A stretch of 55,160 nucleotides of DNA from Gnomoniopsis sp. IMI 355080 (lineage: Eukaryota; Ascomycota; Sordariomycetes; Diaporthales; Gnomoniaceae): positions 1 through 55,160 of the forward strand of contig JAPEVC010000229.1 in the NCBI GenBank assembly GCA_027946555.1. The letters run 5' to 3'. Shown in pieces: positions 20,961-33,179 of the stretch. Within the stretch, counting starts at the first letter, position 1. Each line of letters begins with the position of its first letter. A program made the translations under genes and the position numbers. The notes beneath the pieces were generated by a model, which did no database searches, was not told the origin of the DNA, and was given only the letters and a program-made list of their open reading frames with translations.

Positions 20961-22265
20961 ATGGCTACGCAGTTTCCGGAAAAGAAGTGCGGTCCGTCGT
21001 CCACCTCCCACGACACGCAAGGCACTTCACAAGCTGATTGATGTGCCAAAAACCTAGGTGTTCTCGGTGCCACTGGTTCCGTAGGCCAGCGCTTCATCCT
21101 CCTGCTACAGGACCACCCATTCCTCAAGCTCGTTGCCGTCGGCGCCTCGCCTCAATCAGCAGGCAAGAAGTACCGCGATGCTGTCAAGTGGAAGCAGTCG
21201 ACGCCCATGGGCGCCGTGGGCGACTTGGTGGTGAAGGAGTGCAAGTCGAGCGAGTTCACAGAGTGCGATATTGTATTCAGCGGATTGGACGCGAACATCG
21301 CAGGAGAAGTTGGTGCGCAATGCTACTCCTCGTCATGATCTGCGATGCCCGCCAAACAGCTCTGACAATATGATCACGCTACAGAAATGGACTTCCTCAA
21401 AGCCAACCTCGCCGTCTTCTCCAACGCAAAGAACTACCGCCGCGACCCCCTCGTGCCGCTCGTCGTCCCAACGGTCAACCTCTCGCACCTCTCTCTCATC
21501 CCTCACCAGCGCAAGCACCACAGCCTCGAAAAGGGCTTCCTAGTCTGTAACAGCAACTGCGCAGTCATTGGTCTCGTGATCCCCTTCGCCGCCATGCAAG
21601 CACGTTTCGGACCCATCGAGACCGTCTCTGTCGTCACCATGCAGGCTGTATCGGGCGCGGGCTACCCCGGTGTCAGCTCCATGGACATCATTGACAATGT
21701 AGTGCCCTTCATCTCGGGCGAGGAGGATAAGCTTGAAACAGAGGCACAGAAAATTCTGGGCGGGATCAATGCGGATGCTACGGCTTTTGAGGAGCTCAAG
21801 AGCTTGAAGGTTTCCGCGTCGTGCAACCGCGTGCCAGTGCTTGATGGTCATACGGCATGTGTGAGCCTGCGTTTTGCAAAGAGGCCGCCGCCCAGTGCCG
21901 AAGAGGTAAAGGATGCTTTGCGCGGGTATGTGAGCGATGTGGAGAAGCTGGGATGCCCCTCGGCGCCCAAGCCCAGTATCATGGTGTTTGGTGATGACCA
22001 GCCCGACCGGCCGCAGCCTAGATTGGACCGCGAGCTGTCGAGAGGTTACACGGTCAGCGTGGGTCGGGTGCGCGAGGATGAGAGCGGGATCTTCGATCTC
22101 AAATTTGTTGCTCTAAGTCACAACAGTAAGCTCAAGATCGATGCTGCGCACTTTATGCGAGTCTGTAATTGGAGGCCATGCTAATCTTGTTCAACAGCTG
22201 TTATTGGGGCCGCGGGGTCCTCAATACTAAACGCTGAAGCTTGTGCATTGAAAGGTTACATCTAG
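20961..22265 (+). CDS. HOM2: Aspartate-semialdehyde dehydrogenase
   Basis: Reduces aspartyl-4-phosphate to aspartate-semialdehyde with NADPH, the second step of threonine, methionine and homoserine synthesis; cytosolic. Four exons (20961-20991, 21058-21312, 21385-22125, 22198-22265) give 364 residues, almost exactly the yeast Hom2 length. The first exon is only 31 bp: MATQFPEKKC plus one base, and splicing restores the nucleotide-binding start GVLGATGSVGQRF. Later landmarks: SGLDANIAGEVEMDFLKANL across intron 2, FSNAKNYRRDPLVPLVVPTV, the active-site cysteine in CNSNCAVIGL, QAVSGAGYPGVSSMDI, SCNRVPVLDGHT, QPDRPQPRLDR and VGRVRED. The last exon supplies TVIGAAGSSILNAEACALKG. Intron phases all agree. 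Two ATGACTC sites upstream suggest cross-pathway control. Confidence 0.95.
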
Positions 22266-24276
22266 TCCGAGGAGAAGATGAGACGCATGCTTGCGGGTGG
22301 CATGCATCAGAAATGTGCATTAGCTTTGGGAAGCAGGATTGGAAAAAAAAAGTTATTTGCAGCTCAAACAAGCTGATGGAGTTTTATCCAAATATGGCGT
22401 TTGTTCCTTCCCGACCTTCGGTCTGAAATGAAGCGTATCGGTGAATGCTTCAGGACCACATGATCGAAGCACATTCACCAAGACTGCAGTGGATTAGAAA
22501 GAGCAGCCGCCTGCGTAGACTGCAACACAGCCCTGTTCCCTAACCTTCTCACATGTGTCTCTCCGCATGATACCTGTCCGCCGATCTCATACGTACGGCC
22601 GAGCGACTTTGGGTCAAGCAGCGGGCAGATTCATGTCTCCGAGGAGAACATTAGGTGTACGAAAAACCTTGAGAGCAAATCAATTGGTAGACTTGGCGCT
22701 TTTGTTTCTCGTCGATCCGGGTGGCCTCGTTTCCAACAATGTCTTGGGTACTACCGTTTGGGTTACAGCAGTCACCGTCTGTACAAGCCGCCAAATTATA
22801 CGTTCCCTGGCTAGCACGGAAGCGTCATCGAAGCAGACAGGCTCCAGATGGACGAGACCGAGCGCGACTAAAAACATGGTAAGCTTATCTACTTGTGCAT
22901 GTAGTACAGGTCCCAGCCGGTTGGTAAGACGGTGCCAATTTTCTGAGCATGGCCGGCTCTCGGGCCACGCAACATGGCGATTGCTGGGTGACCGACCGAG
23001 ATTGAGTGTGACGATCAAACTGATCCTGATCGACTGTACGCAGGAGCCATGGCTTGTGAGGTTCATCCTTACTTTCGTATTGGACCGGGCGTGCGCTGAA
23101 GTCAGGACTGGGATGTGAAACATTGTGACAGCTACTCACTGAGTTGTCAATTGAGTCTTGAAGTTACATGACCTCCATGTCAGTAGTTGATCCTATCTGT
23201 TTATCTAGGTAACTAGTAGATAGAAGAGCACGGCTGTGATTCTGCAGGTACAGAACCAAAGTATAAGTCACCGTTATTTTGGGGGGGCCTGTCATTCATG
23301 CAGCTCAAGACATTTTTACCAGGTCTCAACAATCTCCACTTTTAACGGGACGCCGGGCTTCCGGTTGGCACATGGGCGGCAGGGGGGGTGGAGGGGAATG
23401 GACCCGCAGTCATCCAATGCCTTTTGGTGCCATCCCATCCAACCTTGATGTTTCCACACCTCGACCACTGACGCACTCAGCCACACCTGGACACCCGCAC
23501 GAGTTATAAGGTAGTCATAGCATACCGATATCCTGTCACCTGTGTTGCAGTCTCCCGACCCAAAGTCTGTCGAGCTCTCTTGCTTCATTGTCACCTCTTT
23601 CTGGATCACTGAATCGAGACTAGAGCACCTCGATCTACGATCTACAGATATCTAAAGCTTAGCTGGACGACCTAATCCCCGACTACGCCTGCGCCCGAGC
23701 ACGCGACCAGCGACCATACGGAGACTTACCGATCTTGACTTTGGCTCTCGAGACAAGCAATAGCTGCGTATTATAGGCGCTTTCAGACGAGCCAGACGCG
23801 AACAGCTGTGTTGCACGTCGCATGATCCTGCAACACCCTCTGCAAATAGATTGCCGACCCCCCCTTCCATCCTCTCATCCCAGGGCTTGACCGCATGAAA
23901 GGTCACCGTTTCATCAATCCTTGCTTCAACCTTCGGACTGCTCTGTCTCATGAGAACAGCTGAGATTGCTGTCTAGAAGTCCACATTGGTTCACACCTTA
24001 CCCAGCGGGCCAACGAGTCCCCCACACAGCCCCACGGCCACGAGACGCACGATACATCGTACTGCGTAGTGCACACTCGCACACGGGCCCCGACCCGATC
24101 TACTTCCAAGCCCAGGGTGTCACCTGGTGTACGATTGCGATCCGAACTTGATGCGCTGCGCTCGACTAGGGGTGCTAGAACATTTTTAGACCTGATCTTT
24201 GAACACTCTTGCGCCGATCTCCACGCGCCTTTGCACCACCTGAGTCGTCTCTTGGCACCCGCTTTAATCTCCCACA
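22266..24276. other. Long intergenic region, no convincing gene
   Basis: About 2 kb between HOM2 and the F-BAR RhoGAP gene. The opposite frames at 22555-23118 (+) and 22680-23123 (-) overlap almost fully and neither shows a motif. The last ~500 bases before 24277 are pyrimidine-rich and are probably promoter and leader. A G7 run occurs at 23,281. Confidence 0.5.
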
Positions 24277-26877
24277 ATGGCCGACGCCAATGCCTCCACC
24301 GACTACCTCCCCCAGACCACTCGCGATCGAGCCGACAGCACCATGTCTCTCGGCGCTGGCATCACCCTCACCGACAACGGCGGAGAAGCCTCTAACGGCG
24401 CAGGCTCGCTAGCTAGCCCTAATGCTACCGGTCCTCCAGACCCAACACCGCCTGCGACCAAACAGCCGGCCATGGCAAGCTCAGAGGATGACAAGTTGGT
24501 GCAGGATGTGCTTACATCTGAGGTGAATATGGGCACATACAATGGACAAAATGAAAGCTTTATGGAGGACTGACCGGCCACTTAGATCGGTGTTGCTACT
24601 ATGCTCAACAGGCTCAAGCAGAGCATCGCATCCGCTAAGGTAGGGGGTGTTCCGTTATATTGGCGCGCAAAAGTATGACTACTGAACCTTGATGGCTTAC
24701 AATGGCACAGGAATTCGCCAGTTTTCTCAAGAAGAGAGCGTCGATCGAGGAGAACAATTCGAGCATGCTCAAGAGACTAGCGCAAGGAACATCTGACAAT
24801 ATGCGCCGGGCTGACCACCTTGGAGGCACCTTCAACAAGGCCTTTGACGGCATGATGACCATTCACGAGCGAATCGCCGAGAATGGACTGCAATACGCAA
24901 TGTCGTTGTATCAGATGACGGAGGATCTCGTCGAGCTAGCCGCAATTGCCGAGAAGCAGAGGAAAGGCTGGAAACAGAGTGGACTGTCGGCAGAACAACG
25001 GGTGGCGGATGTCGAGGCGGCCATGCGCAAGTCACAGACCAAGTACCACTCGTTGGCAGAAGAATATGAACGAGCGAGGACGGGGGACGGAAGCGCAAAA
25101 GCCAAAGTCTTCGGATTCAAGGGGCCAAAATCTGCAGCACAACATGAGGAGGAATTGCTGCGCAAGGTCCAAGCCGCTGACCAGGACTATCAGAGTAAAG
25201 TTCAGATATTACAGCAGGAACGGGGCCAGCTAATATCGACCTTGAGGCCCGAGGCAATCAAGGCGCTTCAGGACATTGTCAAGGAATGTGATTCGGGATT
25301 ATTGTTGCAGATGCAGAAATTTGGTGAGCATTGCAGTATCATTGAGCGCAAAATTCTGCTGACATCACTTTACAGCCTCTTTCAACGAGAAGTTACTGCT
25401 AAGCAATGGGCTGAGTATCAGTCCGCTAAAGAATGGCAATTCGAGTCGTCTAGACTCTATGAGTCTCAGGGAAATAGTCCAGCAGGTGGATGCCCAGCAA
25501 GATCTGAGTGCGTTCTTACGCGCAAACCACAACAAGGTCCCTCCGCGTACGGGGGAGCCAAAGTACGAGCGCCATCCAGTGAGTATTGCGAGAACTAATG
25601 ACCCAAAAGCGAGATGCTGATGACATTCAGGTACTGGCGCCAGCTTCAGCAGGAATTTCACACCCGTTACAACAAAGCCAGCCGTTCAAGTCACAAGCTG
25701 CTCCAACGCTGGGACAGCCTGCAGGCCATGGGCGGCAAGACTCATACCAAGGGCCATCAGCGCAGAACCAACCACTTCCGCCATCGGATCAAGAGTCCGA
25801 TTGGCCACGGGGACCTATGCCCATATTGTCAAACCAACGACCCGCGTCTTCAAACCAGCAGCACGAGCGAAGCTTTAGTTCAGCGAGCATGTTGAACTCG
25901 TCGACACCGACAGCTTCGCAACCACAATACAGCAATCGTAACTCGATGGGTCCCGGTGGACTGCTTGCATTGCAGCAGGGCAGTGTGAATTCGCGTTATA
26001 GCAACTTGGGCGGACCACCACAATTAGGGGCTCTGTCTTTCCAAGATCCTGCAGCGCCACCAGGACCGGCCTTTTTGTCGGACAATCCCGCATCAAGAGA
26101 GCCACCTGCGCCGTTCCATCCCCCACAGGGCCCAACAGCACCAGTGCAAGAGCCCTCAAGACCAGTCTTTGGTGTTTCGCTAAACCGCCTCTACGAGAGG
26201 GATGGTTTGGCGGTACCGATGGTGGTGTATCAGTGCATTCAGGCTGTTGATCTATTTGGCTTGAACGTGGAGGGGATCTACCGATTGTCTGGATCTGTCC
26301 CAAGTGTAAACAAACTGAAGAGCATGTTTGACACAGGTGCGTTCTTCAAACCTAGGTAAAATTACTGAACGAGTTACTAACGTGGCGTACAGATACAACA
26401 TCACCGCAGTTGGACTTTCGGAACCCCGAGCACTTCTTTCATGATGTCAATAGTGTAGCTGGTCTCTTGAAGCAATTCTTCCGGGATCTGCCAGATCCTC
26501 TCTTGACGAGGGAATACTACGACAATTTCATCGAGGCAGCCAGTAAGTACAGTCTGCCTTCCACCTGCGTAGACAGCAGTGCTAATTGTATAACTCAAGA
26601 ACACGAAGACGACGTCGTCCGCCGTGATTCTCTCCACGCCACCATCAATAACCTTCCCGATCCTAACTACGCTACGCTACGCGCCCTGGCATTACATCTC
26701 CACCGCGTCACAGAGAATTCAGGCGTCAATCGTATGACGAGCCAGAATCTAGCCATTGTGTTCGGGCCAACGCTTATGGGTGGCGCTTCAAAGGGCAACA
26801 TCGCGGATTCCGGATGGCAATGCAAGTGTGTAGACACGATCTTGCAGAATACGCTGCAAATTTTCGACGACGACTGA
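24277..26877 (+). CDS. RGD1: F-BAR domain Rho GTPase-activating protein (Rgd1/Rga7 type)
   Basis: Seven exons (24277-24522, 24586-24639, 24711-25323, 25376-25578, 25631-26336, 26393-26542, 26600-26877) give 749 residues; all phases agree and the introns are 50-71 bp. The protein binds membrane through an F-BAR dimer and stimulates GTP hydrolysis on Rho GTPases at sites of polarised growth and septation. The F-BAR region spans about residues 80-360: IGVATMLNRLKQSIASAKEF, ASFLKKRASIEENNSSMLKR, long charged helices, then DLSAFLRANHNKVPPRTGEP. A Pro/Ser/Gln linker (~373-545) follows. The RhoGAP domain occupies ~551-749: VFGVSLNRLYERDG, the arginine finger Arg590 in NVEGIYRLSGS, FFRDLPDPLLTREYY and MTSQNLAIVFGPTLMG. 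Yeast Rgd1 and fission-yeast Rga7/Rga8 share this order. The short 54-bp exon 2 is well supported by the conserved IGVAT start. Confidence 0.92.
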
Positions 26878-28232
26878 GCTGCAATGTGACTGGGAGTGGA
26901 CTTGGTTGGCGAAGAGAATGCGCCGGGTTCGATGCAAGCATACATAGGTGTCAGCGCAAAACTTTTTCTATTGTGTGGATACGGGTCAGTTAATTTGTAG
27001 TTCGAATACTTGCACTTGGGTGCTGTTTTCCAAGGTATCTATGCATGGGAACGGAGCACAGAGGAGTGGGGTGCAACTGCGGGTGCGTCTCGATATTGGA
27101 GTCGTTTCTTTATCTAAAATGGGATCGGAAAACGAGTCTGCTCTATAGCAAGATGTGCTGAATTTCGATCCTGCTTTGTGTTATGACGGTGCGTATGGGA
27201 GGGTGTCACATGTCTGTATGCCATCGCACAGGGGTCAATTGTTTTTGGATTGAAGGGAGACAAGACGCAGAATTATGTATGAATATTCAAACTGTGACTC
27301 AAGGTCGTTCTGAGTCAACTTTGGTCTCACGGACTTTCGCCGCGCAAATGATTTCGAGAGAACTCTCCACAGCTGCCGCTAGGCTGTCATCGACGACAAG
27401 GCAGACTGAGTAGCCTCGCTTCCCACTGTTGGGTCTCAGTGCAAAACATCAGCAGAGAAGCTGGTTGAGTTGATCACACGTAGGCACCGTTTGCAACACC
27501 GTTGAAGCGATATAGGAATGGTTTGCCAGGGGAATCATCCGTTCGAGAAGTACAAGTTGTATGTGACCTGAATGAAAGGAACATGAATGGTACAAAATCA
27601 AATGATTCTGTCGCTGGTCTGGCACGCAGTTTGGAGCTCGCCCAAACAAAAATATCAAGGGTCAGATCACAAAACTTTGCGGCACGCAGTGGATCAATGC
27701 ATAGATTCCTCTTCGCTGTATTCAACTTTCATAAAATTTGTATCGTTACAACCGCAAGAAATAGGTAGCCTGCAGTTCTACCTTAGATGCCAGTGACGGC
27801 ACGCTGTCGAAGACTCGTCTTGCTCCTGTCAACTGCAGTGGTCTGGGAGACGGATGAACGTTGGTCGGAGTAATCCGGGGAAGTAGACAAATGCAAGGGT
27901 CACCCATGCTTACAGGCCACTGTAGATCCCAGCGCGCGCTAACTCACTAGCGAGCTGATGCCGGTCCATGTTGGAGACGCCCCCAGACGCGGATGATCGG
28001 CAGTGCAACAGTGAGTGAGCATCTGCAACCTCAACTCCATCCGCACCTACGCGACCGCCGGACTGACTTGCTGCTGCTCACTCGCCATTCTCACTCCGCC
28101 GTGCCTCCCTTATCGTCAGGCAATGTGAACATTTGCTCTGCTCTCTCAATAGCAAGCCGCTGTGCCTCTGCCTTTGCGTCTATTGCGCCCCCCCCCCTTT
28201 TTTCTTTTTGTTGAATCAATAGACGCTTTGCG
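26878..28232. other. Intergenic region
   Basis: About 1.35 kb between the RhoGAP stop and the EAF start. Short frames on both strands show no motif. A C10 run followed by T-rich sequence (about 28,188-28,209) lies ~35 bp before the EAF start codon, in its probable leader. Confidence 0.5.
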
Positions 28233-29355
28233 ATGGCTGCCGCCGCTACCCCTCCAGGGGTCGTCGACCCTACCAAGCCGGCCAAATATCCTGTCATCCT
28301 CAGCGATGCGCTGCTGGGCAAATCGTCGCCCAAAGAGATCCTCACTGCTCTCAAATGTTGGTATTGCCCGCCTTCAACACTCTCTGCTCTCTCTCTGTCT
28401 CTCTCCACACGTCCCGGAAGACTAATCCTCCCTTTGCGAACTAGATAACCACAAACCAAGCCTCTCCTCCGACGCAGCCCCCTCCTCCGCCAAAGTAAAA
28501 CCGTCTTCCAACCCCGGCTCTTACGACCTCTCCTTCACCGACGATGGCGGCAAATACGCCTACTCCGGCACTCGCTCGACCAAAGAAAATCAATATGTCC
28601 TCCTCTTCGACCCCGAGCGCAAAGCCTTTGTCCTCCACCGTGTTGACTCGACCTTGAACATGAATCTCACGCGCACGCCCTCCAACACCGACGCGGACGC
28701 TCTGAAGGACGAGTTCCCCCACCTAGACAGCAACACCAACACCAACAACAGTATCCGCGTCTCTGCCGATGGCAGGAAGAAGCCAGGCGGCAACTCGGGC
28801 AAGGGGAAGGGCAAGGCCTCCGCCAAGAACGCGGGCATGGTCGAGAGCAAGCGAAGCACGGCACCAGCCAAGACCAAGCCCGAGCCGGCAAAGAAAGAGG
28901 AGAAGCCGAAGCGTTCGCGGTCGCCCGTTGACTCGGAGGAGGAGGAGGAGTCTGACGATGACGACATGTTGCAAATTGAGTACCCTGATCCACAACCGAC
29001 CGCTAGCGTTCACAGCTCCTTCAATCGTCCGCAGCAGCAACCGTCCGAGCTGGGGCTCCGCCGGTTCTCGTCATTCAAGGAGGACGACTCGGATGAGGAC
29101 GCGGATGCGGAGTATGATGAGGATGATCTGATCCCGGACGAGGCCGGTGATAGTAGTGCGGGCGATGGATTCAAATTGCCCAGTCCTCTGGGTCGGAACG
29201 GGGCGCAAAAGGTGCAGGATGAGGATGCGGATGCTGACGCAGATGCTGATGCCGATATGGAACCCGAAGTTGATGACCTGGAGGCCTTGCTGGAGCAAGA
29301 GTTAGGTGGCGCGATGGATGTTGACTCCGAGAGTTCGGTCAGCGAAGAGGACTGA
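28233..29355 (+). CDS. eaf1: EAF-type RNA polymerase II elongation factor
   Basis: Predicted 344-residue nuclear protein of the ELL-associated factor family, which with ELL stimulates RNA polymerase II elongation. Exons: 28233-28356 and 28445-29355. The splice joins TAT across the intron to give LTALKYNHKPSLSS; the donor is GTTGGT, off-consensus at +3 and +4, but it is the only one that restores the family motif YNHKP. The EAF N-terminal domain covers about residues 20-125: VILSDALLG, then GSYDLSFTDDGGKYAYSGTR, NQYVLLFDPERKAFVLHRVD and STLNMNLTRTP. The rest is a Lys/Ser-rich then strongly acidic tail (EEEEESDDDD, an Asp-Ala run at ~29,223-29,262, ending SVSEED), as in transcription elongation factors with acidic activation regions. 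Confidence 0.88.
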
Positions 29356-29809
29356 GCCAGCATGTAAGTGGGATATTTCTTTCTTTCTGCGCTTTTTGTA
29401 AACACGGACAAATCTGAGTCGCCACCTGATGCGGATTTCTGGAACTTTTACGATGGGTATTGGCGTCTAAGAGGGTGTTTTGGGTCTGGCGTCGCGGTCA
29501 TCATCGTCATAACCAGAAAAAGCTGCGGCCTTCAGGCGGCTTAGGCGACGTTATCATTGAGGGTTAAATTGTGGATAGAAATATTGATAGGCGAGCGACT
29601 GGTCACATTGCGACCAAATGAAGAAAAAAAGCAAGTGCACTCACCACCAACAGCGTCCTCTAGCCCTGAGCAACGTTTATATACTTGTGACAAACTCATC
29701 AGACTGAGCCGCCAAGGATCACAAGCAGGAAAATAAAAGAAAAAAGGGTTATTCTAAAGAATGGTACCAGGAAATTGATCAAATGAAAAAGCAACTGCGT
29801 GAGCTATGT

Positions 29810-31395
29810 CCAGAGCCATATTGATTTAGTCTCATTAGTTAAGCGTCAGTCCAGCGGGCGCCAGTCCAGAGGGCGCCAGTCATCAAGTCCATCCCTTATA
29901 GTGAGCGCGACATGGTACTCAGGCATGTGTTCTGGTATCCCACTCGTCCTCATTCGCTCGCTATCAAATGCTATGTATCGAAATTCACGCTGATGTCCCC
30001 CAAGACAACTCATCAGCCTCACTTCCAGTCGCGCTCGATCTCATTGTCTTGTTCCCGACACTTTGCTTGGTCATCCTTCTGCTCGTTCTGCGCACTCTGG
30101 CGCGCAGGGCGCTCATCTCTCTTGTAAAATGAGCAGTAGCGAGGCGAGCTCTTGTCTCGCAGAGTCCAGGGCTTCTTGTGTGTCTTTTAATGATTGTCTT
30201 TTATGCCGAAACACTAAGGGAAAGAAGGCTAAGTCGTACTCGGAACGTAAAGGGGGCGCCATTCGAAGCTATAGCGCCTCAAGCTGGTCTCTCAAAACCT
30301 CAAGGGCAGCCAGTGCACTCTGTACTCCTGCAATCTCTTGGTGCAAAGCCGGCGTGTACTCCTCGCGAGTCAAATGAGCATGTTCAGTATGCTGTTCTGC
30401 TTCCTTTCCCTCTGGCATTAACTTCTGTTGTGTTGCAGGCGTAAGCTTTCGAAACTCGTATTCTGCTACCCTCAAAGCAGGCTCTAGGGCCCTTTCCGCT
30501 GTCGACTTTCAATTGCAACCTTCCACCTGTAACCCCATAGTCGGTCGAGCCCGAGCCAGAGCCAGAGCCAGAGTATCCATTTCACTATTGGATTGATCAA
30601 GGATACGTCTACACGCGGACCAGGGTGACAAGTGTCCTGAAGTATCTTCTGCTAGCTGAGTTTGTGTGATAGGTTGCTTCCGTCTTATGGACCGCGAAGC
30701 AAGAGGAAGTGGTATATACGAAGATTTATCGCCTTCATTCGATGGCAAAGAGGATGTAAGACGTCGATCGAGAGATAAGAGGCGATTTTCATAGCTAGAC
30801 TCCCAGCTGGAATGCAACTGTTGGGCAACTTGTCGTGAAATTGGAAGGCTTGCTTCCAGGCACAATGACTTATATCAGGCTGTGCAAAGTCTGATTGAGC
30901 ACTAAGGGGTTGTTGAAGGCGACTAGCCTGAGTCTGAGGAAGGCAGCCAGCTTCAGAAGTACGATGTATCGAGCAGGGGACAGCCCGTGAGGTTCTCGTT
31001 GTAGACTGCCCTGTGAAAGTGGTAATCCTTCTAAGACGACGCAGTATCCGGAAAGTACCGTCATTGCAGACAGCGGACTGTACTGCTCTTGGAACAAGTT
31101 CTTGCCCGATCGGTTGAGAGAGGATGGCAGAAGACACCTAGCCTTGCTTCTCATCGTGCAATCTGTCGTTGGAGCCGGCATAAACTTTTGAGTCTCCCCG
31201 GGATGCAGTATCTATAGCTAGTGCTTCTAGACTGCAGTCTTTGCATTGGGGCATCGCGATTGTATGTATATTGGCTGGTATAGGCCCTAATATTGGTGAC
31301 GTTGACATTCGATGTCTGAGAAATATTCGCAGGTGGGCTGAGGTGAAGGACTCAGTATCAAGATGAACAAAGGTTGAATGCCTTATTCCGTTCAC
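29810..31395 (-). pseudogene. Decayed coiled-coil protein gene with a DWRPL repeat tail
   Basis: Several reverse-strand frames form one broken coding sequence. From 31395 one frame (MSTSPILGPI, CKDCSLEALAID) is broken by a TAG at 31,140 and continues in frame to about 30,865. The next frame then carries, through a TGA at 30509-30511, the coherent pieces RILDQSNSEMDTLALALARA, STAERALEPALRVAEYEFRK and LTREEYTPALHQEIAGVQSA, then a TAG at 30269-30271, SLKDTQEALDSARQELASLL, further stops and a short frameshift, then REFRYIAFDSERMRTSGIPE and DDWRPLDWRPLD. The long charged helices suggest coiled coils. I do not recognise the family; a multi-copy accessory or transposon-borne gene is possible. The run of same-frame protein-like text between stops argues for former coding rather than chance. 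Confidence 0.5.
29849..29878. repeat. 15-bp tandem repeat encoding the DWRPL unit
   Basis: GTCCAGCGGGCGCCA and GTCCAGAGGGCGCCA lie head to tail with one mismatch. On the reverse strand, in the relic's frame, they read as repeated DWRPL. Confidence 0.85.
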
Positions 31396-31416
31396 AACTC
31401 GGGATGATTCAAACCC

Positions 31417-31424
31417 ACCTAGGT
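31417..31424. repeat. ACCTAGGT palindrome
   Basis: Short member of the CCTAGG-centred palindrome group, located just upstream (relative to the reverse strand) of the decayed gene. Confidence 0.6.
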
Positions 31425-33179
31425 AGCTGACTCCTATAAAGAGCTAAATGGACGACTAGAACAGAAGGAACTACATAGCGACCACCATCTAGGTAAGAAA
31501 GCAGATTCGACTTGGCATCCTCCAGCACAAGCATTTGCATTAGAGCTTTCCAAACGGAAAAGCCTACCCAGGTATGTGGTGCAGGTGCGAGGAAGATCAT
31601 TTGGTAGTTTTGACAACACTAGGATGCTATTTTCCAAAAGCAACATGGCTTGGATTCACTCAAAGCATCAATTAACACTTATGCAGGCCTGCTGTCAAAA
31701 TTCCGCTTGTAAGTCGATAATGATATCTGTAATATCTACTTAGTCAATTTCGGTGCTGGGAGTTGATGGATCGGCAAGGTTATGCTAAGGCTTTGCCAGC
31801 CTACATCATCAAAAAATCGCTACATATCAATGAATGTGTGCGTGTCACTGGAGACTAGAGCATAAATGCATCCAGCCTGGCTCGGGATATTCGGCAGGTA
31901 ACATCAGGGATCTATTATATATATATGAAGTGAATAAGTATTGAAACATACACTCGATCTGTGGGTATGTTTGGATTTTAACTCCCCAGGTCTTGCAGCT
32001 ATATACAAGTACTGCAGTACCCATCCGAGCTTCGAAATGTGTGCATGGGTCTCAATAAAGTGGGGCTTGAGAAATCCGGGGAAGCAAGTATAAGTATACT
32101 CTGTAGCTCTAGATCCACACATTTAATTAAGGAACGATGCTCGCTAGAGCCTCCGATATCAGAAGTCATACTGCTATGCTCCGGGGTGACTATCACGTTC
32201 TTACTCTGCGGGCAGCAGGACACGGCAGCATATGCTTCATCTTTCAGGAGAAGTATGTCTGGGACTCGACCGGCCGCGGACTCTCTATGCGAAAGTTTCT
32301 GTCAAATTGAGGCTAGCTGGACATCGCCCTAATACCCCTACCAAAAAACCAAAGAAGCTTTTCAGAAATACGGTTTCACAACCATGATCCCAACTTTGTC
32401 ATGCCTCCTCTATCTTCGGATACCGGCAACTTGGTCCCTTAGTGAAGGCCAAGCCAATGTCCATCTCATGATGCCTGATTGAATCCCACTTGCAAATATT
32501 TGATTATGTACGCGCAATGAGTAGTAGTCCGGCTAAGTTGGCCTTGAGATGGTGTCGGAGGAGTTCACCCATGTCCAGGTACCCGCGTATGCTAGAAGAC
32601 TGACTAGAGAATTGTTCCGTCAATAAAACTCACGAAATGAAGTCTTCCCCAACGTTGGACACATGGTGGTGTGACCGTCGGCAGCATTGTCGGTACCCAA
32701 TCAATTTCAACCAAGCATGAAATTTGTGCGGAGCAGGCCAAGACTTGCCGTGGAGAAATGCGCGAGGGGACATGGGCGATGCGGAGAAAGCACACTATGT
32801 TTCCCCTTGCATGCACGTTTCAATTTCCAAGGGCCAGCCGGTGGGTAATGTGGCTTGAACTCAGTTCGACAGATCTGTACAGACAGGGCTTTCCACTAAT
32901 CTGTGCTATCTTTTAGTTCGTGGATTTTGCTTGCTCTTCTCCGTTGACGACCGCTGGGGTCGAGTCAACATGTACAAGGGGAAGATGAACCGACTGACAT
33001 GGGGGCGCGCGCAAACGGGATGCCCGGATAGGGGCAGTCAATGACACGGGGAACATAAAGTCTGACGATAATCCGTTATTTACGGTCAATGAGGTCCTTG
33101 GCGTTTGTACTGTAGCATTTTCTCGCACCTTGTCCTTGAGTGAGTGAGAGAGAGGATCAACAGTAGGAGACCCTTCACG

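Larger units (their letters stand above)
29356..33179. other. Gene-poor block with a decayed coding relic
   Basis: About 3.8 kb without an intact gene. Its left half holds a reverse-strand relic (29,810-31,395, listed separately). The right half (31.4-33.1 kb) is AT-richer by eye, with a TATATATATA run at about 31,916-31,926 and only short frames full of stops. An ACCTAGGT palindrome lies at 31417-31424. The last ~150 bases should hold the pectin methylesterase promoter and leader. Confidence 0.6.

Noticed and set aside
20570..21127. 185-codon reverse-strand frame over the HOM2 start
   Set aside because: It runs antisense across HOM2 exon 1, intron 1 and exon 2, has no motif, and the sense-strand HOM2 model is certain.
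22555..23123. Two long frames on opposite strands (187 and 147 codons)
   Set aside because: They overlap almost fully, neither shows a domain, and composition looks like non-coding DNA; at most one could be real and I cannot support either.
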